From assembly GCF_029227915.1 (NCBI RefSeq), contig NC_079888.1:5777001-5841000 (forward strand): a stretch of DNA of 64,000 nucleotides, given 5' to 3'. Shown one piece after another: positions 8,454 to 20,613 of this stretch. Position 1 is the stretch's first letter; each line of letters starts with the position of its first letter. The position numbers were made by a program, and so were the translations under genes. This stretch comes from Hydractinia symbiolongicarpus. Taxonomy: Eukaryota > Cnidaria > Hydrozoa > Anthoathecata > Hydractiniidae. Below the pieces are notes generated by a model. It worked only from the letters and a program-made list of their open reading frames with translations, searched no databases and was not told the origin of the DNA.

Positions 8454-8535
8454 TTTATTTTATGTTGTGACCATAACCAGGGTGATAACATTGCGGTCGT
8501 ACGAGAGTGCTGCAGCACAGCGGTAATTGTCCGCG

Positions 8536-8565
8536 ATATTGACCCTTTGCGCAGAGGATCAATAT
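8536..8565. repeat. 30-bp near-perfect palindrome at element edge
   Basis: ATATTGACCCTTTGCGCAGA and ten more bases read almost the same on both strands (four mismatching positions, two mispaired base pairs). Lies 83 bases upstream of the ankyrin start, near the composition change that marks the likely element end. Confidence 0.6.
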
Positions 8566-10174
8566 AGCGAGGAAACAGTGCTGTCCTAGACCCTTGAAAT
8601 TGGGGCTTTAAGTGAAAAACGGCGAAAAGTCGAAAGTGTCCTAGAGAGCTCCGTTTTCATTTTGTACTTGTTTGATAAAAATTCAGTTTATTCTCATAGC
8701 TTGTGTGTTACGAACAAGAACTCCGAAACGTAAAATATAATAATCAGAAAAATCCAAATTATTACGGGCTGTTTTGCCACTTACGGGGTAGCGGGCATTA
8801 CATTCCTGCTGCCCGTCCCTTTAGACTTAGTTGTTTTTAAGACACGGAAAGTTTAGTATAAAACAAAAGAATTAGAATAAATGTGAATATATTTTGCTGA
8901 AGTCATCAGTGACTTTGAAGTCACAGAAAAAACAATTATCTGTCTAAATAGCATTTGTAAACAGCAAAATGTTGACATTGTATGTTGATGTTACAGTTTA
9001 GTGATATAGAAGGTTTACAACGAATTTGCTCAGATAAGTACTAAAAATTTCATAAAAAATCCGATATACTTTATATATTAAATGACACTAATGAAAATCA
9101 GGGAAAAGGAGGTGGCAATATGTTTTAAAATGGTTGTATTAGCAACAATAATCGTATTACCATTAATCACCATATTTATTTTTACGGAGCCTCCCATGGT
9201 ACTATTGATATTTAAGTCGTGACCTCATCATGTGAGATAATAGTCACTAATAATCAAGTAACTGATAACAATTTTGCAAGTATGTTAGAAGATGTTAAAA
9301 CTTTACTTTATGCTCCCCTCACTGAATAAAGCAAATGTTTATGATTTGCCGTTTTTATGCCATGGTACTAAAATTAATAAAATGGATTTGGGTAGAGTGT
9401 GCCAAATGACGACAAAAACAATTTAAACAACTTTCCTATCAATTTCGTTTGTTTTGTTAATGCTTATATTCCCAGCTATCTACATGTACTTATGCTGCTA
9501 GTCTTGTACATTCCTTTTTAGCTAAACAAAGGCATTCTTGCAGCTATTGCTGATTACCAAAAGTTTACATGCCTGAAGTTCATTAAGAGAACTACCCAGA
9601 AGGATTATATGTATTTTATACAAGGTCGTGGAGGGTAAGTGGAAATATATAATGGGATGAACTTGACAAAACTAGTTTCATGGACTTAAGGAAGATAATT
9701 AAGTTACATCAGGAGATGACTGCTGTACTACTTATTAAACATTAACTGAGTACATGGGGACATACAAGATGTGGGGAAGTCACCAGTAACAACTTTTTCG
9801 TTTTGAGCAGCAGCGTAGATTACATTCCGTTTCTCATTGTAAACGTTTATTCAAAGGGTCAATGTCGAGGAAGACAACAAGCTTGTTTGTTATATTTAAT
9901 TCAGTCGAAATTAAGAAATTTTACACCACCAAATGTCTTGTAAAAATGTCGTCTCATGTGGACACCCTCTGAAGCTGAAAATGGCACTGCCATTTAACTT
10001 TCACGTGTAGGGGTTGCAGGAAAGTGTTAAAACAAAATAACACCTTATCTGGAAATGTTTAAAATATAAATTACGAAGCTAGTAAACGATGAAAGCTGAA
10101 CGGTATAAAGAAACAGGGCCACTAACAGGCAGAGTCACACCTAAAACCGATTTTTTTTCAACTTAATTTTTTAG
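8566..10174. other. gene-free stretch containing the probable right Polinton boundary
   Basis: Base composition turns strongly AT-rich between about 8,600 and 8,720, so the element probably ends there. The terminal repeat cannot be confirmed because the left end is outside the window. No open frame of note follows; upstream astacin exons should lie here or in a gap, but I could not place them. Confidence 0.4.
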
Positions 10175-11982
10175 GTGTTCATCTGGAGTGGGTTACTTTA
10201 AGGGAAGTGGAGCACATAACATCAATTTAGGGAACGGCTGCACTGGTAAAGGAACTGTCCTCCATGAAATGGCGCATCGGTTAGGCATAAACAAAATTGG
10301 TTAATTATTACAGTTATGCTGGCACTTTGAAATGAAAAATCAATGGATCGTAGGAGACTTTTCTAAATAATTTCAATACTTAGCTCAAATTTAAAGATAA
10401 TAAGCAAAGAAAAAGAACCCGTATCTGTCAGATCTTTGAGCCAGCTCTATATATAACTAAAATTAGATTGCGTCCGATTTCCCCACCAACATGACCTGTT
10501 CTAACTCAACAATTCTGATACATTAGGAATTTATCATGAACAATCAAGACCAGATCGAGACAATTACGTCACCATTAATTTTCAAAACATCAGATCAAGT
10601 AAGTATTTTTTCTGCTGTGGCTTGCTAATTTTAAATTATTAAAAATAATATTCAGATCTGATACACAAAACAAATAAATGAATAAAGAAGGAAAAAAGGT
10701 AAAAATCTAGAAAAATTATAAAACTACAAAACGTAATCTTTATATGCACCTCTACATTAATAGCCAATTTTCGTCTATCTATTTGTAACGGTGTTAACCA
10801 CGTACGAAATCCTCAAGTTAAAAATAATAGATGAGACATATTTTTGTCGACCTTGTTGTGACGAGCGAATTCCCGTGGATTTTTTCACGGACCATCCATA
10901 TCAAAAATGGTGGTATTAACAAATGAGAGTATGTTAGATCACCTTTCGATAATTATGGCATACTAAACTGTATCAATTTTAACAAAAGTAAACTTTGTTT
11001 ACCGACAGGCATGGCCTATATCTTCAGGAAGCAAAAAGAGTCCAACATCGACTACTACAATACACAATACGACTATAGATCAGTGATGCATTATCCCGAC
11101 TGGGCTTTTAGCAGTAACAGGAAACCTACCATTACCACGAAAGACCCAGCAATGCAGAAAGTGATTGGAAACAGAAAGGGATTTAGTGAAATTGATAAGA
11201 TACAGATCAACAGGATGTACAAATGTGTGCCAGGTAATTTGATTTCATCGGAAATTAGTTGACATAGCTTAAAGCCTCAAGTTGAATTCCAGTAGTAAGC
11301 TATTTTTAATTCGAGTTTTTTGCCCAAGAAAATCCAGAGAAGAAAGTGATCATCAAAAAAATATTTTCTACAAACGTGATGGAAGAGAAAATAGCTTAGA
11401 TAAGACTAAGCCGACCTAACGAAAAGATATAGACTGGCCAAGACTTGTGCAATAATTAACTACTTGAAAGATTTGCCGATTTGCCAATGTTTAGCCTAAA
11501 TTGCAAATTAAAGTTTTTTCATGAGATAAATTTTTTATTCAAATGTCATCAAATTATATCAATACTAACAACAATTATTTAAGATTTCGTGTAAGCATTG
11601 TTATCAATCTCTTCGGGCATATCTGGGTTTTTTGATTAATGATAGTTTTTTACTCAGCTAGACGTAAAATTTACACAATTATACAGGCACACATGGGCCC
11701 CATTTTTTATCGTCTTTCATTTTCAGTACCATCACAACAACCCACACAGGCACCCACACAACCCCCATCTACCAATGGCTACCTGTTTAAGCACTCAGGT
11801 GGAAGATGCATTGATGTAAACAGTCAAAACCAACTCATTCTGAGCAGTGCATGCAGCACTAAATTTACCCTTGTAAATGGTCAACTCACGGTGGCAGGTA
11901 AATGTGCCTATCCTTTGAATGGTTACAACAACGCGTATGTTAATGTGAAAACAGCTTGTGGACACACATTTACATTTACTTT
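10175..11982 (+). CDS. astacin-family zinc metalloprotease with Thr/Pro linker and C-terminal trefoil-like module (partial model)
   Basis: Four consecutive exons joined in phase: 10175-10284, 10527-10598, 11009-11233 and 11727-11982. The first has CSSGVGYFKGSGAHNINLG and HEMAHRLG, the second IYHEQSRPDRDNYV; together they give the astacin zinc motif with three His and the Glu catalyst. The third has the Met-turn region YDYRSVMHYP and the domain end INRMYKC. The fourth starts with a Gln/Pro/Thr linker, then GYLFKHSGGRCIDV and paired cysteines like a beta-trefoil lectin. Astacins are secreted or membrane endopeptidases for development, matrix or digestion. The intron at 10,285 begins with GC, not GT. 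Signal peptide, propeptide, catalytic N-terminus and final exon were not found, so it may be incomplete or a decayed gene. Confidence 0.75.
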
Positions 11983-13502
11983 GTATATGCCCTTAGTCTC
12001 CTTCTGGCTAAAATATTATTTCCAACCACATGAGCTCATGTTTTGACACTTAAGAAATGATTACAAGATTACCTTCAGGGTATAAAAAAGTAAGTTACCA
12101 TTTTGGGCCGTTTTTAAATAAGGGATTATTGGGATTTATAAGTATTTAGATATTCAGATTAATAAGCGCTAAAATAAAATATAATTATTTAATAAATACA
12201 TACATTACAAATAAAACCTGGCATTTCATATACTACCAAATACATATATGTGATATTTAACGTAGCGGATGCCAAGTATTATCAAACTAATTTTATTACA
12301 ATAATATTTTTTATATAATTTTTTATATTTTTATATACTTAATACATTCTGATATGTCATCAAATGTTCCGGTGTAACGTTAAAACAGACAAATCTACCT
12401 CAATTGTAAACACTAATATAATAATAATAATTTTTTTGGGCGGTTCTGTTTATTAGTGTCAAAATAAGAAGAAAAAAAACGAAGGAAAAAAAAGAGGTAG
12501 AAGAAAAGTGGAGATTCACTCTATTCTGTAACTATATTCGATTACTCCACGCTTCAAATGAGGACAACCTCCGCACTCAATACACTAAAAGAGTCTGAGA
12601 TAAGAACAGCAACACAACCAAAAACAAGTTCGCAATTGTTTTCCTCGACAAACTTTTCAGCCCATCAAACAGGAGATTCTTTTTTATATCTTTATTGCAG
12701 ACATCTGCTTTGCAACACGTGGACTAAAAATGAAAGAAAAAGAAGAATTATAGAAAGTGCGAAATCTTAGACAGTATTTTTTTGTGTGGTAACGTCTTTA
12801 TTATATTTTGTACCACTGCATGTTTTACTATTATTACCACAACTCCTACGCAATTTATAAAATGAGGTACTTTTAAGGGATTAGAAGAGAACGTATTTAA
12901 GTATAAACATCGATTTAACCAATTAATAAACAAAAAAACAGACAGAAAACCCTTCATGTGGTGCCAATTTAACCCTATTATATCTCGTGTTGTTTGCCTC
13001 GGGTAACCCTGGGGCTGGGACGGGGGCTGGGTAATGTGCCCACGAATAATAAGTTTTGACCTTCTGCACATAAGCTGATACTTCTGATACTTTGCACGAA
13101 AATAGAAGAACTTAATAGAAATTCATCTGTCAAAACAAATGACGTCATCAGTACCAGCAATGACGTCATAAATTTGGTCCGTAATTTAGAAGATTCTGAT
13201 CTTAAAAATATATAAACTAGCTGACATGCATTAATGAACAACTATGAAACATAACGTTGCAACAACGTTGCTTTCGTATGATTTCTTGAAGAAAATTTTT
13301 TTAGAAAATACACCCATTAAAAAAAAAAAAGGGGAAGGTTACAGAAATTCCAACGTTAAATGTCATGCACAAAGAAAGTTTTGCCTAATTGACGACTATG
13401 GAGTGGTTGCTCATCAGTTAAAGCTGAGTCGGTAGCAAACTGTATATTTTTAATCGTATTACGTTGTGAACTGACCCCTAAATAAATAAATAAAAATCAT
13501 AC
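11983..13502. other. AT-rich stretch without a recognised gene
   Basis: Contains A/T-rich simple sequence (12,170-12,460) and only short frames with no recognisable domain. The missing last exons of the astacin gene and of the minus-strand Ly6 gene would be expected here; the CCxxDLCN motif that ends Ly6 domains was sought and not found. Confidence 0.4.
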
Positions 13503-14477
13503 TTTGCACACGTCTTCACCAGTCAACAAAAAAGATGAACAATATTCTTCACATTTTATTTGTGAGTTTGCGCATGATTTTTGAAACTTCGTTTCTGTTT
13601 TTACTCCATTTGATGTTTGCACTCGATTTGATGAAAACATGGTGAGACATATATCCTCTCCTTCGTGATGATTGCACGTTACAGTTCTGGTGTGCTTTTT
13701 ACACGAAGAAGCATCTGTGGTGAAGCATGAATGACACTTCAATGAACGTGCTAGATAAAAATGTTGTCATCAACAGACCATCACAAAAAGAAAAAGGATG
13801 CAATAAGAGCACGGAATTACATTAATTTTCGCAATAATCTCTGCTAAGCCCTTCCAATAAGTACGCTTCTCTATCATAATAGCCGTATTCCGTCTGTCTG
13901 TTTGTGCGCCGGAAAAAAGTCGTTTATTTAGATTGGATTGGATTTATCCCCGGCCATCGACTAGACGTTTAAAATTTGTAACTAACTTCTCCACGAGAGA
14001 TCCTTGGTAATTTTAGAAGATTAGTTATCTAAGATAAAGAACATGCGTTTTTTTGTTCTTTATCTTCACTTAATCTTAATGCATTAGTTAGCCGTGTTAC
14101 TTCTTTTGTTTGAGCTTGCCTAAAAAATTTTAAACAACGTAATACTTTATGCAAAAATATCTTTTATACAACGGCAGTATCCCTGAAAGCGATCAATGAT
14201 AAAATACTCCGCAGCCAACAGACCGCTATTTAATTCGGACTATTCATTGAGTAAACGAAATGAATGATAAATTCTCGCATTGATTTTATATCTTTCTATA
14301 GCAAACGGAACGAAACGAAAAAGATGCAAATAATGTAAACTACATTTAAAAAGCGCTTGTTTAAAACCAACTCCAATCTTGACAACTCCGTTAGGTTCTC
14401 GCCGAAAAATTCCACTTACCAATATGGAAACAAAACATGAACGCAATAATGATCGACGAAAGGTGTATTTTCAACAT
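13503..14477 (-). CDS. Ly6/uPAR-like three-finger protein (last exon not found)
   Basis: Exon 1 is 14477-14420: ATG and an 18-residue hydrophobic signal peptide (LKIHLSSIIIAFMFCFHI), ending in phase 1 at GTAAGT. Exon 2 is 13750-13503 and begins after TATCTAG. It has the three-finger cysteine pattern: LKCHSCFTTDASSC, TVTCNHHEGEDICLTMF, SCANSQIKCEEYC and a final DVCK just before the GTATGA donor. These proteins are secreted or GPI-anchored ligands or receptor modulators. The layout equals the plus-strand gene at 19,708, whose next exon carries VDCCAKDLCN and a GPI-type tail. No such exon is visible downstream here, so the gene may be a fragment. Start and phases fit exactly. Confidence 0.7.
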
Positions 14478-14745
14478 CACGTCTACAGTACAACTTTTAA
14501 CGACAGACTTAACATCATCTGCGTATATTAAGTGAGAAAAATGATTCTACCCAGTGAGGGCTAGCTACTATGGGCATTGCTCGCATACTTGCTTATAGAG
14601 TTCATTTCGTTTCAAAGCACAAATGTTCAAAAACTTTTCTTTCTTCTTGTTCATTAATCACTGTATGTGACGAAGTTTGGATTTGATTTGTTAAAATGGA
14701 AAACAAGCAACAAGAGAGGCAGTATTTTCTGGCGCATTGGTAAAG

Positions 14746-14954
14746 ACTTGAAGCAAGTCATGATTATAACGTCTGCACAGGATCCTGAAAACTAAAATTT
14801 CTTCATTTACTTTTCTGTATAAAAAAGAACTTCAATGATTTTCTTTGTAAATCCATTTTCAATAATTAATATCTAGTTAAATTAACTTCTGGTGTAAAAT
14901 GGATTGCAAGAACTTCCTTTAGAAAATGATGAGTAATATAAGCCAATTCGTGCC
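14746..14954 (+). repeat. inverted-repeat arm, left
   Basis: About 209 bp running from ACTTGAAGCAAGTCATGAT to AGCCAATTCGTGCC, matching the reverse complement of 19222-19429 with scattered differences. Two copies of one dispersed repeat in opposite orientation, or the arms of one composite element. Confidence 0.75.
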
Positions 14955-16652
14955 CAGTTTTAAGCTTCTTGAGTGAAAAAAAAAACATTTGTTAAGAAAC
15001 GTAATTTTCGCAAATCAGGTCTTTACAAACTCTTAGCGGGAATAAATTTTCGCGAGTGATGTAAATAAAAGAGAATATTTTTCTTACATGCATTTTTCTC
15101 ATAATCTCTTCATATCTTTATCCCATATTTCTCAGGAAGATTCGACTTACCTAAACCTTGTTAATGCTCGAATTCCTAACCACAATCTTGAGCATGTTTG
15201 GTCAAGTCGATTTGGATAACAATACTTAACCCTCAGCATTTTAGAGGCATCTTTCTCTTTATCTTAATGTTAAAATATCTTAATGGTAATAACATTGAGA
15301 AATAGGGAGACCCTCACCCTGTTAACACAATGATAAGCTCAATTTATTTATAAGCATACAGTCGATTTGGACTGAGACTCAGTATGCTTAAGATTTTTCC
15401 ATAATGTAGCAATATGCTTAATTCCGAATTCTAGTTCAAACCTTTATCAAGAATAAAGATTACATATTGGATTTGCGTAAGGCTACACTGGAGTGTTCTC
15501 AAAATGATTCGAATGCATTCTACTAATTCGAATGCATGTTAGAAAGAAGTTAGAATGTTCGATAAAACTGTTTCTCATTACAGCTTTTAAGTACAAAGTG
15601 GGTGTGTTATTGAATTGTGAGTTTGTTTTTGGCTAATTGGTTGTTAAGGTGTATTCTGAGCTTCAAGTATTGCTTAGCATTATGCCTAGTTTCAAAGAAA
15701 TTTGAGCTTATATAAAAAATAGAAAGTATTAGGCGCAAGATTGTAGTTTATTTATTCATTATTAAACCTCCGCGAATCTGCCAATGAATCTGAGAAATTT
15801 TTTTAACGTGAGTTAATTTTTGCAAAAGGTTGAAAATTTTTCGAATCGAATTAAGAAGTCGTAAAAGGTCACGAATATTTTGCCAGACGAATAATTATGT
15901 CCGTAGAAAATTTAGTTTATTGGCGTTATTTCGTCAATAACGTTTTTAAACGTCTGAGTGTTTAGGTGCCACAGTAAAATGTCTACTTTATCAATTTCCA
16001 TATTTTAATTTTTCTATCCATTTTAAAATCTTCACGTATTATAAAAAATAAAACAGTGCGGTTTTACTGTCTCGCAGTTGAAACAGGAGGAGGGAAAATT
16101 GTCGAGATAGCAAATAATTTATAATTTCGAATTTATAATGTTGCAACCTTGTTTTTTTTTTCAGACTAACTTTCTCTGTGCAAAAGTGTCAGCAACTACA
16201 TTACCATAGGCAAGTGAGAAAAAACATCCAATTCCAATCGTTTATCATTCAACTGTTGTATTCTCAACGCAATCCAGGGGAATGGCTAGCTACTCTGTAA
16301 TTTTTCTATTTCGCTAACTATAAATCTTTCTCAAAATATGTATGGGCTTCTTAATTTTCCCCTCCCTTTCCCCCTTCAGGGTTGAATTTCTGAAAGTCAA
16401 CCACTGTTTTAAGTCCAACACAAGTCCAACGTAAATCAGCCATTTTACAAAGTTGGCAAACAGCATCAACTCGCAAAGTGCAACTTTTTCAGATGCGTAG
16501 GTTAGGTAGCCTTTAAAATGCGCTAGTCGCTTTTACGAAAAAATGCACGTCAGAACCCACAAAGGCCTTGAATTCGAGAGAAATTCATGCTGACGTCAGC
16601 AATAATTAGAACATTAAGAGAGATGGAATCTAACCAAATAACCTAAAGTACC
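14955..16652. other. gene-free stretch between inverted arm and minisatellite
   Basis: AT-rich, only short frames, no domain recognised. Confidence 0.4.
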
Positions 16653-18109
16653 ATGTCCGCTGTAAACGTTTCCGCCGTAAGCATTTCCACTGTAAGTATT
16701 TCCGCTGTAAGTATTTCCGCTGTAAGCATTTCCACTGTAAGTAATTCCGCTGTAAGTATTTCCACTGTAAACATTTCCACTGTGAGCATTTCCACTGTAT
16801 GCAATTTCCACTGTAAGCATTTCCAATGTAAGCAATTTCCGCTGTAAGCATTTCCATTGCAAGCATTTCCGCTGTAAGCATTTCCACTGTATGCATTTCC
16901 GCTGTAAGCATTTCCACTTTAAGCATTTCCACTTTAAGCATTTCCACTGTATGCATTTCTGCTGTAAGCATTTCCACTGTAAGCATTTCCACTGTAAGCA
17001 TTTTCACTGTATGCATTTCCGCTGCAAGCATTTTCACTGTAAACATTTCCTCTGTAATCATTTCTGCTGTAAGCATTTCCACTGTAAGCATTTCCAATGT
17101 ATGCATTTCTAATGTATGCATTTCCGCTGTAAGCATGTCCACTGTAAACATTTCCACTGTATGCATTTCCTCTGTAAGCATTTCTGCTGTAAGCATTTCC
17201 ACTGTAAGCATTTCCACTGTATGTATTTCCACTGTATGCAATTTCCGCTGTAAGCATTTCCACTGTAAGCAATTTCTGCTGTAAGCAATTTCTGCTGTAA
17301 GCATTTCCACTGTAAGCATTTCCACTGTAAGCATTTCCGCTGTAAGCATTTCCACTGTAAGCATTTCCACTGTAAGCATTTCCACTGTAAGCATTTCCGC
17401 TGTAAGCATTTCCACTGTAAGCATTTCCGCTGTAAGCATTTCCACTGTAAGCATTTCCACTTTAAGCATTTCCACTTTAAGCATTTCCACTGTATGCATT
17501 TCCTCTGTAAGCATTTCTGCGGTAAGCATTTCCACTGTAAGCATTTCCTCTGTATGCATTTCCGCTGTAAGCATTTCCACTGTAAGCAATTTCTGCTGTA
17601 AGCATTTCCATTGTAAGCATTTCCACTGTAAGCATTTCCGCTGTAAGCATTTCCACTGTAAGCATTTCCGCTGTAAGCATTTCCGCTGTAAGCATTTCCG
17701 CTGTAAGCATTTCCACTGTAAGCATTTCCGCTGTAAGCATTTCCACTTTAAGCATTTCCACTTTAAGCATTTCCACTTTAAGCATTTCCACTGTATGCAT
17801 TTCCTCTGTAAGCATTTCTGCTGTAAGCATTTCCACTGTAAGCATTTTCACTGTATGCATTTCCGCTGTAAGCGTTACCACTGTAAGCATTTCCTCTGTA
17901 AGCATTTCTGCTGTAAGCATTTCCACTGTAAGCATTTCCACTGTAAGCATTTCCGCTGTAAGCATTTCCACTTTAAGCATTTCCACTTTAAGCATTTCCA
18001 CTTTAAGCATTTCCACTGTATGCATTTCCTCTGTAAGCATTTCTGCTGTAAGCATTTCCACTGTAAGCATTTCCACTGTAAGCATTTTCACTGTATGCAT
18101 TTCCGCTGT
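16653..18109. repeat. 15-bp minisatellite, about 97 units, with higher-order structure
   Basis: Unit GCATTTCCACTGTAA with variants (GCTGTAA, ACTTTAA, CTCTGTAA, ACTGTATGC). Because 15 is a multiple of three, several frames on both strands stay open and mimic proteins such as MLTVEMLTAEM; these are not called as genes. A block containing two to four ACTTTAAGC units followed by ACTGTATGC and CTCTGTAAGC recurs near 16,900, 17,450, 17,740 and 17,960. A few units have 16 bases (AAGCAATTTCC) and shift the frame. Confidence 0.95.
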
Positions 18110-19221
18110 TTTGGATAAAATTTTGGATAAAACATTTGGCGTCAGCATTCCATATTGTGAATGGAATTGCGCTAATTTTAAGATTGTTTTCATGAATATT
18201 AGGCATTTCTTGCCTCTTTTTTATTTTTATTTTTTGAGGGGGGGGGGGGGGGGGGAGAATCTTTTATTTTCACGAATTATAGGTGGAATATTTTGCGGGT
18301 ACATTATTTCGAGAATTTGGCTAAAATAAATGCAGACACGAAACACGTAAAACTAGTGTCATTCACCGTAATTATACTGAGAGGATCTATATGGGGTTAC
18401 AAAGTGCGACAAAATAGGTTACAAAGTTACAACGTGATAAGTTACAACTTGTGCCCCTGCGTGTGACAGGCAGAAATTTTGTTTACGGAAATTAATGTTG
18501 AAATGATATCGAAAAATCAGCGCTATAATCAAACCAATTTAGAGGACCCTACTCCCATTTTCGTCCGCAAAGCTCTTTGAGATTAAAACAAATAGCTCTG
18601 GGGTCGAGAATTACCTGCGCACTATGTGCACAGGGTCCGATTTTAAGCGGTCTCAAAAAGGCGGTGCGAATAGGGTTAATAACGATGACAAAACATTAGA
18701 CGGAGTTATTTTCAGCGTAAGAACGTCATCGATTGTTTATACTGATAAAGATTTAATTCTGTCCACATAATTATTTCAATTTGTGCATCGAATTATCGCA
18801 TGAAAATGTGCGAAAAATAGAGAGAAAAATTGAATCCACCGACAAGTCATTTTCTTGCGACTTTGAACTAACAAAAAAAAATAAGTAAAAGTGAAAAAAA
18901 TAGTTCTCGTAATTTACTATTATATTTACACAGTTCAATTAATATTTATATTATATTTATATTTATATTTATCCAAATTGTCATTAACAGAATTTTAACG
19001 GAAGAAATTTTTGGGTATAGTAAAACAAATTTTTAAAAAATATGGTTCCGTTCAATAGGTATTCCTTTTTTAAAAAAAAATATGGAAATTATTTTTGCGA
19101 TTTACTCTTGAAAAATGCAATTTTGTTGAATTTTAATTTTGCGACTATACTTCAAATACGGAAAAAATAAATTCCGCAAAATAAATTCTTTAATCTCCAA
19201 TCAGACAGTCAGATAAACCTC
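18110..19221. other. gene-free stretch with a long G run
   Basis: Holds a run of about 19 G near 18,238-18,256, then AT-rich sequence including a TATATTTA-type stretch at 18,930-18,970. No gene seen. Confidence 0.4.
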
Positions 19222-19429
19222 GGCACGAATTGGCTTATATTACTCATCTTTTCTAAAGGAAGTTCTTCCGATCCATTTTACACCAGAAGTTAATTTAACT
19301 AGATATTAATTATTGAAAATGGATTTACAAAGAAAATCATTGAAGTTCTTTTTTATACAGAAAAGAAAATGAAGAAATTGAAGTTTTCAGGATTCTGTGC
19401 AGACGTTTTATCATGACTTGCTTCAAGTA
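19222..19429 (-). repeat. inverted-repeat arm, right
   Basis: Reverse-complement partner of 14746-14954, about 4.3 kb inside distance; the minisatellite lies between the arms. Confidence 0.75.
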
Positions 19430-19707
19430 TGCAATAAAATGTTTTACCTACCATAAACTTCAGCTTTGGACGTCTGGAGTGTCATAGCTGGTAAGCCTCG
19501 TCGAAAAAAAACAATAGTTGGTTTGATATCCAAGTCAAAAACTAGATTAATAAAATTAGGTGTAATTGAACAAAACAAGTGACGAAAGTAAAATTCTGTG
19601 TTAGGGTTACAAATCTACTTTGAGCAGACCACCCTAACAGCTGATGAAGTGAACAAATGAACGACTCGTTCCTCTGCAAAAACTTTTAAACATTCTTTTA
19701 ACAGAAG

Positions 19708-20613
19708 ATGGAAGTACTAAAGGTTTACTGCTTAATTTTGACTTTAAGTCAAATGGAAATAGGTATACTTTTTTTTTGCTATTTTCTTTTGCACCTCACG
19801 CTTTCCAGCTTATTAGAAATCATGCTACAACTAAAAGTAAGTCATCCACGATGAATTAACCGGATTTTTTTTTGGACTAGTGTAGCAGGAGAGAGTTGGG
19901 GGGTTCCACCGAAAAATGTTCTCAACCTATTAATAAATTGAGAATGCTTTGTAAGTGGATAAAATAGCGTGTCTCAGTTTACACGCTGGTGTCTAGACAA
20001 AAATTGCGCAATTTAAAGCGTCCTTTCCTCTTCTTTAGTGTCAAGTTTGAGGTGTTATGTATGCGATGCAGCTGACAAAGAAAGTTGTCATGCCAACGGA
20101 AGAATACAAGCATGTCCATCAAATGGAGGTGCTTGCTTAACCATGACCTATTGGAAAAAAATGATTGCGGGTGGAGAGCAAGTTATACAAACTGCGTACA
20201 AGAAGCAATGCATAATAGTTCCCAGTTGTCAGTTCTTTTGTAAAACCCGCTCCATCTTGAAGTACAAGGATTGTAAGGTATTTGCAATTGTATCTTCTTT
20301 GAATCATGAATTCTTTTAATACGAAAATGGATATGTGATGGTCCTGTTGAATTTTTTCATTAGGTCTTTAAAGCCATATAGTTAGAATTTTAGCGAAAAG
20401 CTTTACAATAAGAACTAAGAGCAGATTTGTCATCAAAGAATCAATTCAAGAACAACGTTTAAGTATTTCTTGCTCTCACTTTTTCTTTAGGTTGATTGCT
20501 GCGCAAAAGATTTGTGTAACCTGGCCACATTTTCCAAAAGAAAGAGTACTGGTCATTGTTTAGTGGGAAATATACTAACTATCTTGATTCCAATTGTAGC
20601 ATACGTAGCATAA
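19708..20613 (+). CDS. Ly6/uPAR-like three-finger protein, GPI-anchored type
   Basis: Exons 19708-19762, 20039-20277 and 20491-20613 sum to 417 nt, 138 residues plus stop. Exon 1 encodes the signal peptide (MEVLKVYCLILTLSQMEI). Exon 2 holds the three-finger cysteines: SLRCYVCDAADKESC, IQACPSNGGACLTM, QCIIVPSCQFFC and DCK. Exon 3 starts VDCCAKDLCN, the conserved end of the domain, and finishes with a hydrophobic tail (LVGNILTILIPIVAYVA) with no residues after it, as in GPI-attachment signals. Cysteine spacing and splice phases (1, then 0) fit the family. The ATG stands three bases after a TTTTAACAG acceptor-like site. Predicted outside the cell on the membrane; ligand unknown. Confidence 0.85.

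Noticed and set aside
16653-18109. CRISPR-like array
   Set aside because: Units are contiguous without spacers and the genome is animal.
16630-18206. Long open frames in the 15-bp array (MLTVEMLTAEM and KHFHCKHFHC types)
   Set aside because: Unit length divisible by three keeps frames open on both strands; no start context, splice sites or domain.
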